Positions 11,833 to 20,624 of a stretch of 64,000 nucleotides of DNA are shown piece after piece. Position 1 is the stretch's first letter. Each line of letters opens with the position of its first letter. Under the pieces are notes generated by a model, which worked only from the letters and a program-made list of their open reading frames with translations, was not told where the DNA came from and did no database searches. The DNA is taken from assembly GCA_964525935.1 (NCBI GenBank), contig CAZGJZ010000009.1:1-64000 (forward strand), in the 5' to 3' direction. The DNA is from UBA2377 sp964525935 (GTDB taxonomy: Bacteria; Verrucomicrobiota; Verrucomicrobiia; Opitutales; Opitutaceae). Made by a program: the position numbers and the translations under genes.

Positions 11833-13233
11833 ATGGCTGGAATTTTAAATTACGTCGGTGGGTTTTTGGAGAAACGCTTAATGCCATATTGGCATACGCT
11901 TACGGGTGGCTGTTTAATGGCTTTAACGGTTTCAGCGATTTCCTATCTAGTTCTCGTAATTTCAAAAACCGATTCATTCGTTAGCCCAATCGCAATTGTG
12001 CCTGGTTTATGCGTAGGATTATTTATCCTAGTGATATGGAGGTTGGAGCATGTTGTTAAGACAGTTCCGAAGGGGAAAATCGGTATTTTGCTGGCGATAT
12101 CTGCAGACGGCGACGAAGAGGCAAAGCGCATTCAGGTCGATTTCACTCGGCAGTTAGAGACGCGACTCAAGAGTGGTCGCTTAAATCGTAATTTTGTCAT
12201 CGTTAAACTTCCTGCGTATTGGGTGACTGATTTAGAGAATGGTGACGATGTAGATGCTAACGAAAAGATCCGTGCGATCATTGAGAAAACGGGAGCGCAT
12301 TTCTTTCTAAGAGGCTATTCGCGCCGCCGCCTTATTGAGTCTAAAGAGTATCATCTTCTTAATCTCCGGGCGTTAGTTAGGCATGAACGCATTCCTCAGT
12401 CTATAAGTGCGGCCTTTGCAAAGGATATGTCGGCGCTGATTCCTGAGCAAATACGCGTGGCTGTGGATGGTGATGCTGTCGCGTTTGAATCAACTTCTGC
12501 TCAATTAGGGATTAGCACGCGATACACTATCGCGGTTGCCGCCGCGTTATCTGGTGCGTTGCTGTATTCGGAAGAATTGTTGCTCGAGTTGGAGCAAGAA
12601 ATAAAGGCAATGAAAGCAGTCCCAGAGGCGCTCAAGTTCCTCGAAAAGGACGTGCCGGTAAAACTGATCGATGTCTACGCTAACATGGTTCGCGCTCATG
12701 GAGAAGCATACCATATGAAACGCAGTAAGTCCTTGCTGGAGCAGGCGAGGCCGATATGCGAAAAATTACTGCAGCGGGATCCCGATCATTATTCGGCGAA
12801 GCTTCAGCTAGCCATTGTTCATTTTGTGCTTAATCGGGATATTGAAAAGGCCCGTGGCCTACTGAATTCGTGTAAGAGCGCAAAAGATGCAACCTATCGG
12901 TATAGCCTCGCTTTCCTTTTAGCTTACGAAGGTAAGCTCAAGGATGCGCATGATTTATATCGCACTGCGTTTCACGCAAAAAACTTACCGAACACTGAAA
13001 ACGTTCCACTCCAAACAGAAGAGTTTATACATATAGTTATCCGTGAGGAGCCTGATAAGAACTACCTGTTATTTTGCACAGGTTTGATTAACTATAATGC
13101 CAAACAGGATTTTGCCGCTGCTAAGAACGATTTTGAGCAATTTCTTCGTGTCCCTATGATCGACTCCTTTCCGTGGGCAAAAGATAAGGCGACCGAGCTC
13201 TTGCGTTACTGTGCGCGGTATTCAGAAGCCTGA
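11833..13233 (+). CDS. Two-TM membrane protein with TPR-like C-terminal region, unknown function
   Basis: Encodes 466 aa and is not recognised. Two hydrophobic segments (about 23-45 and 53-70) are followed by a cytosolic alpha/beta region. That region starts KGKIGILLAISADGDEEAKR, contains GAHFFLRGYSRRR, and resembles TolB-N/CsgG-like small domains in layout only. From about 280 to the end the helices carry alanine/leucine patterns typical of TPR or SEL1-like repeats, for example KSLLEQARPICEKLLQRDPDHYSAKL. The gene is visibly more AT-rich than its neighbours and uses different codons. It sits alone between nrdA and repeat-laden DNA, which suggests horizontal acquisition. Membrane-anchored sensors in defence or stress islands have similar layouts, but nothing here proves such a role. 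Confidence 0.8.
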   Translation: MAGILNYVGGFLEKRLMPYWHTLTGGCLMALTVSAISYLVLVISKTDSFVSPIAIVPGLCVGLFILVIWRLEHVVKTVPKGKIGILLAISADGDEEAKRIQVDFTRQLETRLKSGRLNRNFVIVKLPAYWVTDLENGDDVDANEKIRAIIEKTGAHFFLRGYSRRRLIESKEYHLLNLRALVRHERIPQSISAAFAKDMSALIPEQIRVAVDGDAVAFESTSAQLGISTRYTIAVAAALSGALLYSEELLLELEQEIKAMKAVPEALKFLEKDVPVKLIDVYANMVRAHGEAYHMKRSKSLLEQARPICEKLLQRDPDHYSAKLQLAIVHFVLNRDIEKARGLLNSCKSAKDATYRYSLAFLLAYEGKLKDAHDLYRTAFHAKNLPNTENVPLQTEEFIHIVIREEPDKNYLLFCTGLINYNAKQDFAAAKNDFEQFLRVPMIDSFPWAKDKATELLRYCARYSEA

Positions 13234-13240
13234 AGGTAGG

Positions 13241-13439
13241 CGAAAGGGGGCAGGCTGCGGATATTGATGGCAGAAGCCGGTGTATGAATCTTGCGGCGAC
13301 TCGGACTCTTCGTCCGCTTTGCTTGGAGTTAGAGCAGTCGGATCCGGGTCCCGGTCTTATCCGTGCCCATCCGCGCAATCCGTGGTGAGGCCTGAGAAAG
13401 ACAGACGAAAAGGGGTCAGGCTGCGGATATTGATGTGGC
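13241..13439. repeat. Intergenic repeat region: 19-bp direct repeat and CACGGAT-type repeat
   Basis: This fills most of the 354-bp gap 13234-13587. CAGGCTGCGGATATTGATG is present twice (13251-13269 and 13417-13435) with similar flanks. Between them, at ~13355-13386, lies one copy of the three-core repeat whose reverse strand reads CACGGATTG, CGCGGATGG, GCACGGATA in succession. No convincing gene is present; a short open frame at 13280-13468 is a product of the repeat. Confidence 0.8.
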
Positions 13440-13587
13440 TGGTGGGCTCCCAATGGCTTCATCGCTAAGCGGCGAGTGTCGGGTTCCTTCCTGAGCGTTG
13501 GGTGAGGCAACTGTCAGATTATGATCCTGATTTTGAGGGATATTTGAGTCGCGGCAGTGCAATGAAAAAGATCACGTTAGAGCACAC

Positions 13588-14424
13588 GTGAAACTGGCAC
13601 TGCTAATTCTCGCAGTTTTCATAACAGGGGTTCTTGGCTACGGCTATTATTTGCACCGTAAGCTTGATGTGGTGATGAGCAATAAAAGTGCGGAAGTGCA
13701 GCTAGAGCCTTACGTGCTCAAGCCGCTCACTGTTCCCACTCGACTCATCAATCTGGGTTTCGCGCGATTCGAGCTGCCGGCATCGATTCTTGGCGAGCCA
13801 TGGCAGGTGGGTGACAACCTTTTCATCGTATTCGGTGCCGGAGATGGGCTTTTCTTTGGGCCGCCGATTTCCGAATCAGATGAAGCGATGGTTTCTGCCC
13901 TAGAATCCATTTCTGTTCTGACGGACGCTAAAGTTGATAGCCTGTTTGAGTTAAAGAAGCGGGCACTTGCTGCCCGTCCATTCACCGTGTGGTCGTTACC
14001 CATTCTAGGGAAACGAAAGGCGGCTTTGGGAGCTACTCTGATAACGCTGAAAAGCCTGTTTGCTTTTGATGCTCCAGTTGTGCGCGTGATTGAGACTTCT
14101 GAACTGGGCATATTCGTTGCCCTGACGCCAAGACACACGGTGATTGCAATTTATGATAAGCGAAAGCGAATCAGCCAGGAGCTCTTCATTCCACCAGAGG
14201 CCATCGACATCGATCAGGTTATGGCCGCTCTGATTGCTTCCTATCGATTTACCTCACACGAAACGACCAGAGACGGATGGATCGCGGAAATGAAAGCCGC
14301 CGGCATACAATCTCGGCCAGAAGCGGCGAGTGATACCTCTCAGCTAGATGAAGAGAAACGTCTGACCCAAGTGGCGGATGAAGTCCGCCAGCGACGCGCT
14401 GCTCGGCAACCGACGGCGAAATAG
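13588..14424 (+). CDS. Membrane-anchored hypothetical protein
   Basis: Encodes 278 aa from a GTG start at 13588. Residues 2-23 form a hydrophobic N-terminal anchor or signal (LALLILAVFITGVLGYGYYL). The remainder is soluble and probably outside the cytoplasm, with a charged, helical C-terminus (DEEKRLTQVADEVRQRRAAR). No family is recognised. Like the preceding gene it is less GC-rich than the surrounding chromosome. A nine-codon ATG reading frame at 13562 ends in a TGA that overlaps this GTG, so the true start is not certain, but no other start preserves the anchor better. Confidence 0.7.
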   Translation: MKLALLILAVFITGVLGYGYYLHRKLDVVMSNKSAEVQLEPYVLKPLTVPTRLINLGFARFELPASILGEPWQVGDNLFIVFGAGDGLFFGPPISESDEAMVSALESISVLTDAKVDSLFELKKRALAARPFTVWSLPILGKRKAALGATLITLKSLFAFDAPVVRVIETSELGIFVALTPRHTVIAIYDKRKRISQELFIPPEAIDIDQVMAALIASYRFTSHETTRDGWIAEMKAAGIQSRPEAASDTSQLDEEKRLTQVADEVRQRRAARQPTAK

Positions 14425-14457
14425 CTATCCAGCCGCCCATTGTTTTCGGTCGGCTTC

Positions 14458-14614
14458 GGTCTCCCAGTTATATCCGGGCAATCCGCGGTGTAACTCCGTT
14501 CCTATTGGTTTACTCCGCGTCCTCCGTGTGCTCCGCGTTTAATTTTCCTGCCTTATAGGTTTGGATTTCGTGAGATTTTGCTTCGTGTCCTTCGTGCTCT
14601 TCGTGGTTAACCCA
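14458..14614. repeat. Cluster of three-core intergenic repeats
   Basis: Three variants lie in a row: a CACGGAT-like partial copy (~14460-14490), a copy with reverse-strand cores GCGGAG, ACGGAG, GCGGAG (~14511-14541), and an ACGAAG copy (14581-14614). All have cores about 9-10 bp apart. This fills most of the gap between the 13588 gene and the first ATP-grasp gene. Confidence 0.8.
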
Positions 14615-14665
14615 TTCCATCTACCTATGGCTTCACCCCACGCTGCGAGTGCCCGGCTCTTTTCA
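14581..14665 (+). repeat. 85-bp direct duplication, copy 1 (relic of glycosidase gene start)
   Basis: This segment repeats at 16121-16206. It comprises the ACGAAG intergenic repeat plus the first 39 bases of the GH78-like gene, including its ATG (14627 here, 16168 there). The coding part matches at 37 of 39 positions. Here the ATG frame runs out of homology after 13 codons and leads into the ATP-grasp gene in another frame, so it is a relic. Confidence 0.85.
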
Positions 14666-14687
14666 CCTCCATCGATCCAGTTTCCCT

Positions 14688-16013
14688 GTGCTCAAGTCCT
14701 TCCTGATTTATTGCGATCGCCTTTGCGCCTATGACCACTCCCGGGTGCCGTTGCCGTGGTTTGCGTGGTATGGGCGCGATGATGCCACCGCGCGGCTGCG
14801 CCGAAAAATCCTGATCTTGGAGCGCGGTGCGGAGTTGCGGGAGGTGGGTGCGCCCGGCTGGTTGCTCGCGGTCGGGTTGCACCTTGGGCGAGGTGGGCGG
14901 GAAATCGTGTTGTGCTGGCGCCGGCGCTCGCGCGCCTGTGCGCAGGGCTTCGGGGTTTCGCGCCTCCGCCAGCTGGCGACACTGCTGGTTGTGGTATTCC
15001 GCTATAACTTTCCCCCATCGCTGTATTATCGGGCCCGCCTGTTCCGCTTGAGCCGCGAACGCTGGCTCGCGGTCTTCAGCCACGATGAGCCGGTGGTGCT
15101 GGTGCCGGTGATCGAGCAGCGCACGGCGGGGCATGACCTCTGGACGAAGCTCGGCTGGGAGCGATTTTGCACGCGCCATGCGTTGCCGGGCGTGGTGGCC
15201 ATCGCCCGGGTCGCCGACGGCCGGGTGATGGTGAGCGACACGGCGGCGTGGGCGGAGGAGGGCGATTTATTCCTCAAGCCCGACGCGGGCTGGGCCAGCC
15301 GCGGGACCGTGATGCTGGAGTGGCAGGCCGGGAAAAATGGCTGGGAGGCGACCGGGGCGCGGTCGGGCTTTGTCCGCCGGGAGGAACTGGAGCGGTTTGC
15401 CGTCGAGGCGGCCGCCGGCGGCGTTTTGGTGGTGCAGCCGAGGAGACGCAATCATCCGGATCTGGCCGACCTGGCGGCGCGGGCGCTGGTCAATTTCCGC
15501 GTGCTGACTATCCGCGACCCGCACGGCAGCATGACGGTGTTTTCCGCCGCGCTGCGCATCCCGGGTCACGCCGAGCATTGTTCGGATGTGGCGGAAGGCT
15601 ATTTTGTGCCGGTCGATCTGCGCGACGGCACGCTTGGGTGCGCCGAGGGACTCGACCTGAGTTCCGGCCCGCTGACCGTGCATCCGGTGACCGGGGCGCG
15701 AATTGCGGGGCGCCAGATTCGACAGTGGACCGAAATGCGGGCCCTCGCGCTGGCGGCGCATGCCGTGATGCCCCGGTCCGTGCCGTGCGTGGGCTGGGAT
15801 GTGGTGTGCACGGATGCCGGCGTAAAGCTGCTTGAGGCCAACGTGGCGTGGAGCGGAAACCTGACGCAATTGCGCGGCTTGGCGCCCTTGGGCGAATCGT
15901 CCTGGCCGGAGACCATGCTGGCTTACCTCGACGAAGTCTCGCCCGACGCACTCTTCGCGGAACTCGAGGCCGGCCGCCGGAGTGCGGCGCAGTCGGCGAA
16001 AGCGTGGCTCTGA
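14688..16013 (+). CDS. ATP-grasp family ligase, paralogue 1
   Basis: About 441 aa from the GTG at 14688; the frame is open to a GTG at 14649, but that part overlaps the duplicated relic. It belongs to the ATP-grasp group found with sugar-transfer and TupA-like genes, whose members join a carboxylate to an amine through an acyl-phosphate. Readable elements are the nucleotide-binding stretch DLFLKPDAGWASRG, the central VVQPRRRNHPDL segment, the FRVLTI strand, and the metal-binding end GWDVVCTDAG...LLEAN. An N-terminal region of ~150 aa with hydrophobic/aromatic helices precedes the fold. Three related genes follow within 8 kb. Catalytic residues are intact, so it is probably active. The substrate is unknown. 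Confidence 0.8.
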   Translation: MLKSFLIYCDRLCAYDHSRVPLPWFAWYGRDDATARLRRKILILERGAELREVGAPGWLLAVGLHLGRGGREIVLCWRRRSRACAQGFGVSRLRQLATLLVVVFRYNFPPSLYYRARLFRLSRERWLAVFSHDEPVVLVPVIEQRTAGHDLWTKLGWERFCTRHALPGVVAIARVADGRVMVSDTAAWAEEGDLFLKPDAGWASRGTVMLEWQAGKNGWEATGARSGFVRREELERFAVEAAAGGVLVVQPRRRNHPDLADLAARALVNFRVLTIRDPHGSMTVFSAALRIPGHAEHCSDVAEGYFVPVDLRDGTLGCAEGLDLSSGPLTVHPVTGARIAGRQIRQWTEMRALALAAHAVMPRSVPCVGWDVVCTDAGVKLLEANVAWSGNLTQLRGLAPLGESSWPETMLAYLDEVSPDALFAELEAGRRSAAQSAKAWL

Positions 16014-16061
16014 CCCTTCGCTCACTTTGCTTCCTTGGTGTTGGATCAGTCAAATTCAGGC

Positions 16062-16206
16062 CCCAGTCTTATCCGTGCCCGTCTGTGCAATCCGTGGTCT
16101 TTGCTTCAGTGTATCCGATTCTTCGTGTCCTTCGTGCGTTTCGTGGTTAACCCAATGCCCTTACCCCATGGCTTCACCCCAAGCTGCGAGTGTCCGGCTC
16201 TTTTCA
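16062..16206 (+). repeat. CACGGAT-type repeat plus 85-bp duplication, copy 2
   Basis: Positions 16062-16101 hold a three-core repeat (reverse-strand cores CACGGAT, CACAGAC, CACGGAT). From 16121 to 16206 runs the second copy of the segment also found at 14581-14665, here continuous with the intact glycosidase gene that starts at 16168. Confidence 0.85.
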
Positions 16207-18729
16207 TCCCAAACGCGTTGGGTCTGGCACGCCGGCGCGCGTGACGCGTATCACGACTACCACCGGTTCCGGCAGGAGTTTGCCGCACCGAAATCCGGCC
16301 CCGTCCGGTTGCTGATCACGGCCGACGCCAATTATCAGGCGTGGCTCAACGGGCAGGTGATCGGTCACGGCCCGGCCAAGAGCGCGGCGGGGCGCCGTTC
16401 GGTCGACACCTACGATGTGACGGGCCTTTTGCAGCCGGGCGTGAACTCCCTCGAGGTGCTCGTGCTCGGTTTGGGCATCGGCAACATGACGTATTGTCCG
16501 GGCGAAGCCGGGCTGATTTTCGAAGTGCAGGCGGCGGGCCGGACGGTGGTGGCGAGCGGGACTCGCACTCGCACCCGGCCGGAAGCAGCGCGGCAGCGGC
16601 CGACGGTGCGGCGGTGGATTCTGCCCGGGGTGGAGGACGTCGATTCGACCGCGAAGGGCGGAGCCTGGCGTGCGGCGACGGTCGTGGCCTCGGCCGCGCG
16701 GCTTTATCCGCGACGCGTGGCGTTGCCCGTGCGCGAGCCGGTGTATCCGCGCCGGAAGGTGGCCGAGGACCGCGTGGAGCTGCCGAATTTCCAAGTCGGC
16801 TTCCGGCTCAAGCCGGCACTGGTCCCGCCCGACGAGGTGCGCCGGCACGAGCCGTTCAACATCCCGGCCACGGTGCGGCTCACGCTGGTGTCGCCCGTGG
16901 CGCAGACGCTGCGGTTCACGCCCACGCTCGGCAACGTGAAGTGGCTGCAGCACGGCGTGGAGCTGTTTCCCGGCGCCTCCGGCCATCTCTTATGGGACGA
17001 GCGGAAGGCGCACGCCATGGTGCGGTTGAAAAAAGGCCGCAACGAGTTCACCGGCATCCACCAGCCCAACCATTTCGAGCACATCTCGCTCGCGGGGTTT
17101 GCGGCCAAGGCACCGCTGAGCGTGGAGCCGTTGCAAGTGCGGAAGGACGGCGCGGCGGAATCGGTGGCGGTGGCGCCGCTGTTGTTTTCCAATCCGCAGG
17201 ATCTCGCGCGCGGCGCGCAGGCGACGCCGGCCGGTTCGGTCCGGCGCACGATCTGGGATCTTGGCGCGGTGCAAAACGGCTGGATCGCCTTCGAGGCCGA
17301 CGGTCCGCCCGGCAGCGCGGTGCTGTTGTCGTGCTTCGAGGCCATGGAAGGCCCGCGCATCCAGTGGCCCGACGGTTGCAACAACGCGCTGCTCATCCGG
17401 CTCGCCGGCGGCCGACAGCGCTTCGAGAGCTTTTTCCCGTATGGCGTGCGCTACATCGCGGTGCACGAGATCGGCGGCGCGGTGCGCGTGCAGGACCTGC
17501 GCGTGCTCAAGGCGACGTGCAGCGGGCCGCGACAGGGTTTTCTACAAACGGGCGATCCGTTGCTCGACGGCGTCTACGCGATCTCGGCGCAGAGCGTGGA
17601 GTCCGGCACCGACGACACGCAGACGGACTGCCCGACCTTCGAGCAGGTGAACTGGAATTTCGACAACCGCCTCTGTTCGCTCGCCGACCTGCTGATCCAG
17701 GGCAACGCGGACATCACGCGCAACGCCATCGCGCTCTTCGCCGAGGAGCCGCGCCGGCGCGGGTTGGTGGACTCGCACACGCCGACGGAATGGCGGCGAC
17801 AGCCGATCCCGCTGTGGTCGTTCAACTGGATCATCTGGTGTTGGGATTATTACTGGGCGACCGGCGACGTCGCTTTTGTGCGACGGATTTTCCCGGCGGT
17901 GGAGGAGGGGATCGATGACGCGCTTAGCCGCGTCGGTCCGCTGGGTCTCTTCTCGTGGCCGGGCATCTGGCATTTCACGGAGTGGGCACACGGGCGGGAC
18001 GATGACCATGCGATCAACACCGCCGAGCAGGCCGGCTTGGTGGCCGCGCTCGACGCCGCCAGCCGGCTGGCCAAGGTCATCGGCCGTCCATGGCGGCGCC
18101 ACTCGGCGCGCCGCGGGATCATCCGCGCGGTCAACCGCCACTTGTGGAACCCAACTCGCGGCTGCTATGCGGACAGCCTGCATGCCGACGGCACGCAGTC
18201 GCCGGTCTCCAGCCAGTTGACCAATGCGATGGTGGCGCTGCACGGCATCGGGAGCGCGGCGTGGTCGCGGCGACTGGCGCGGGACCTCGCCCGCGACAAA
18301 CGCGCCGACCTCTTGCCCATCGGCAGCCCCTACGGCCTGTATCACATTCTGGAGTTGCTGGACGAACACGGCCAGGTGGAGGCGATCTTCCGGCACGTGC
18401 GCCATCGGTGGGGCGACATGGTGCGGGCGGGCGACGGCACGACGTGGGAGATGTTTGCCGAGCACGGTCACGGGGCGTGGCCGACGCGGAGCCGCTGCCA
18501 TCCGTTTGCCGCCTACGTGGTGAAATATTTGGCCAAATACCTGCTCGGCCTCGAAGTGCTGGCGCCCGGCTATGCGAAAGTGCGCATCCGCCCGCGTCCG
18601 CCGGCGGGGATCGCTGCCTGTCACGGCGCCGTGCCGACGCCGCATGGGTTGTTGCAGGTCTCGTGGCGGAAAGAAGGAAAGCGACTTCGCACCGACGTCA
18701 GCCGGCCGGCGGCGATCAAGGTGGTTTAG
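16168..18729 (+). CDS. GH78-like six-hairpin glycosidase (alpha-L-rhamnosidase family)
   Basis: Encodes 853 aa. The ATG at 16168 is preferred over upstream in-frame codons, which lie in repeats and another gene's end. The N-terminal half carries beta-sandwich modules (ITADANYQAWLNGQ, typical of GH78 domain D). The catalytic (alpha/alpha)6 barrel begins near residue 470. The GH78 signature usually reads DCPQRDERLGW; here it is DCPTFEQVNW, keeping DCP, the Glu and the Trp but losing the Arg-Asp/Glu-Arg core. Late motifs such as GTTWEMFAEHG and RCHPFAAYVVKYL are family-like. No signal peptide is evident, so it likely acts on imported oligosaccharides. It is embedded among ATP-grasp genes. Confidence 0.8.
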   Translation: MASPQAASVRLFSSQTRWVWHAGARDAYHDYHRFRQEFAAPKSGPVRLLITADANYQAWLNGQVIGHGPAKSAAGRRSVDTYDVTGLLQPGVNSLEVLVLGLGIGNMTYCPGEAGLIFEVQAAGRTVVASGTRTRTRPEAARQRPTVRRWILPGVEDVDSTAKGGAWRAATVVASAARLYPRRVALPVREPVYPRRKVAEDRVELPNFQVGFRLKPALVPPDEVRRHEPFNIPATVRLTLVSPVAQTLRFTPTLGNVKWLQHGVELFPGASGHLLWDERKAHAMVRLKKGRNEFTGIHQPNHFEHISLAGFAAKAPLSVEPLQVRKDGAAESVAVAPLLFSNPQDLARGAQATPAGSVRRTIWDLGAVQNGWIAFEADGPPGSAVLLSCFEAMEGPRIQWPDGCNNALLIRLAGGRQRFESFFPYGVRYIAVHEIGGAVRVQDLRVLKATCSGPRQGFLQTGDPLLDGVYAISAQSVESGTDDTQTDCPTFEQVNWNFDNRLCSLADLLIQGNADITRNAIALFAEEPRRRGLVDSHTPTEWRRQPIPLWSFNWIIWCWDYYWATGDVAFVRRIFPAVEEGIDDALSRVGPLGLFSWPGIWHFTEWAHGRDDDHAINTAEQAGLVAALDAASRLAKVIGRPWRRHSARRGIIRAVNRHLWNPTRGCYADSLHADGTQSPVSSQLTNAMVALHGIGSAAWSRRLARDLARDKRADLLPIGSPYGLYHILELLDEHGQVEAIFRHVRHRWGDMVRAGDGTTWEMFAEHGHGAWPTRSRCHPFAAYVVKYLAKYLLGLEVLAPGYAKVRIRPRPPAGIAACHGAVPTPHGLLQVSWRKEGKRLRTDVSRPAAIKVV

Positions 18730-18940
18730 CGCGGATTGCTTCACCGCAGAGAGCACGAAGGAAACAAGGGATCGGAAAAGGTCGGGCTGCGCGATGGATA
18801 GGACTGCCCCGCAGTGGGCGCAGCGAGCGCGGTTGCTCTGCCCTGCGGTTATGCATCGGCGCAGGCTTGCGCCGGCTACAGGCCGGCGTCTTCATCCGCG
18901 GCTGATTTGATCCGTAGATTGAAGTGAGTGACGAATAACC
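18730..18940. other. Intergenic region with degenerate repeat
   Basis: Contains one degraded copy of the three-core repeat (CACCGCAGAGAGCACGAAGG around 18741-18760) and a GC-rich inverted segment GCCGGC...GCCGGC near 18870-18890. No gene is seen. Confidence 0.5.
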
Positions 18941-19243
18941 GTGCCCTCCGTTTATCCGCATAATTTCTCGCCCGGCCCGGGAGCGATGCCTGCGAGCGTG
19001 ATTGAGCGCGCCAGCGACGCGTTGCGCCTGGTGCCGGAGACGGGGCTGCTGCTGCTTGGCATCAGCCATTGCACGTCCTGGTTCCGCGCGGTGGTCGAGG
19101 AGGCGGAAGCCGCAGGTATCACCGGGCTGGAGGGACCCCGTTCGATCAGCGGCCAGCGGGCTTCGCTCTACAACGCCGTTTCGCTGGAATCGGTCCGGGT
19201 GCCCGCCGGTTTCCTGCGCGATTTCCAACGGCGTTGCGGATAA
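18941..19243 (+). pseudogene. serC: Internally deleted phosphoserine aminotransferase (serC remnant)
   Basis: An intact 100-codon frame from GTG at 18941. Residues 8-~57 match the SerC N-terminus (NFSPGPGAMPASVIERA, then GISHCTSWFRAVVEEAE). Residues ~58-100 match its C-terminus (GITGLEGPRSISGQRASLYN, ending DFQRRCG). The ~260 residues between, including the PLP-binding lysine and most of the active site, are absent, and the junction keeps the frame. Full SerC is about 360 aa. It cannot be an active transaminase. It ends one base before the ATG of the next ATP-grasp gene, so it could serve as a coupled leader cistron. The lack of stop codons suggests the deletion is recent or that the mini-protein is retained. 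Confidence 0.85.
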
Positions 19244-19244
19244 A

Positions 19245-20624
19245 ATGACCACGCCGGCGCCAGCAATTCCGGAAGCGCGCGAAGCCGAGGTCATGGCCGG
19301 CCTGCTCCCGCCGGTGCCGCCGCGGGCCCCGTTGCGCGCAGGGTGGCGGGGCTATTTTTCCCGGCTGGTCACCTTCAGCCACTGCCGCGTGGAATTGCCG
19401 TGGTTCCGCTTCGCCGGCCGCACCGATCGCGTGGCGTTGCTGCACCGGCTGGCGCTGGTGCTGGATCCCGACGGGCCGCGGTCCGTGGGCGTGGCGGGAA
19501 AAATCGTGGCGGGCCTCCTGCATGGACTGAATGCCGTGACGCAGTCCGTGAACTATTTCCGCCAATACGCCTATTATGTGGCGCCCACCTACCGGATCGG
19601 GCGGTGGCGTCTGTTTCGCGAGAGTTGGGGCTGCCTGGTCCGCAACAACCAGATGCCGCGCCATTATTACGAGCGGCGCCTGTTCGCCGAGCCCGATCCG
19701 GCGCGGTGGCTGGAGCAGCTGGAGCACCGGCACCTCACGATGCTGCTCGATGCGATCAACGTCCGGCTGCCGGTGCACCGCCTCACCAACAAGCAGCTCT
19801 TTGCCGAACACGGCCGGGCGCACGGCCTGCCGGTGGTGCCGAGCCTCGCGGCGTGGAACGGACACGGGCGGGAAATCCTGCCGCTGGGCGCGCTGCCGGT
19901 GGTCGATCTTGTGGCCAAGCCGTTCGCCGACTACGGCGGGGCCGGGGTCACGCTCCTGATGCACGACCACGCGCGTTCCGGTCATGTGTTGGGCGGCGCG
20001 ACGCTCGCGCCGGAAGCCTTGGGCCGGGCACTGGCCGCCCGCGCGCAAGGCCGGGGTTGCCTGCTGCAGGAGCGCTTGCGCAACGCCGCCGCCACCGCGT
20101 CCTGGTTTGGCCACGACGATATCGCCAACGTCCGGTTGGTGACGGGCCTGTATCCCGGCGGTGCGCCGCAACTCCTCGCCGCCGGCCTGCGGGTGCCGTC
20201 GCGTTTTACGACCTGGGGCCACGAACGGAAGGTGTTGCTGGCGTCGGTCTCGCTGGCCGGCGGCCGGCTGGGCGCGGCTTATGAGCGGGGCATCTGCGCC
20301 CAGGGCTACACGCATCATCCGGACACCGGCGCCCTGCTCGCGGGAGCGGTGCTGCCCCGCTGGTCGGAGATGATCCAGCTGGCGCTGGCCGCGCACGCCA
20401 CCTGTCCCTGGCTGCCGTTCGTCGGTTGGGACGTGGTGGATTCAGACCGTGGCCTGCGGCTGTTGGAGGCCAACGCGTATTGGGGTGCGAATGTCGTGCA
20501 AATGCCCGGCGCCACGCCGCTGGGCGCCACGGAATTTCCGGCCATGTATCTGGCCTGGCATCGCGCGCTCGGGTTGCCCGGGCTGCCGGGCGGCGCGGGC
20601 GAAGGGATCAGCGTGGGACGCTAA
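19245..20624 (+). CDS. ATP-grasp family ligase, paralogue 2
   Basis: Encodes 459 aa from ATG at 19245, one base after the truncated serC stop (TAAAATG), suggesting translational coupling. Its start VELPWFRFAGRTDRVALL parallels paralogue 1. ATP-grasp elements are present: DLVAKPFADYGGAGVTLL (nucleotide loop), LLQERLRNA, the NVRLVTGL strand, and GWDVVDSDRG...LLEANAYWG at the end. Its stop codon overlaps that of the opposing paralogue 3 by three bases (CTAA at 20621-20624). Substrate unknown. A role in attaching an amino acid or similar group to a sugar-acid or peptide product is inferred from the family. Confidence 0.8.
   Translation: MTTPAPAIPEAREAEVMAGLLPPVPPRAPLRAGWRGYFSRLVTFSHCRVELPWFRFAGRTDRVALLHRLALVLDPDGPRSVGVAGKIVAGLLHGLNAVTQSVNYFRQYAYYVAPTYRIGRWRLFRESWGCLVRNNQMPRHYYERRLFAEPDPARWLEQLEHRHLTMLLDAINVRLPVHRLTNKQLFAEHGRAHGLPVVPSLAAWNGHGREILPLGALPVVDLVAKPFADYGGAGVTLLMHDHARSGHVLGGATLAPEALGRALAARAQGRGCLLQERLRNAAATASWFGHDDIANVRLVTGLYPGGAPQLLAAGLRVPSRFTTWGHERKVLLASVSLAGGRLGAAYERGICAQGYTHHPDTGALLAGAVLPRWSEMIQLALAAHATCPWLPFVGWDVVDSDRGLRLLEANAYWGANVVQMPGATPLGATEFPAMYLAWHRALGLPGLPGGAGEGISVGR

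Noticed and set aside
13280..13468. 62-codon ORF between the two low-GC genes
   Set aside because: It consists largely of the CACGGAT-type repeat and the 19-bp direct repeat.
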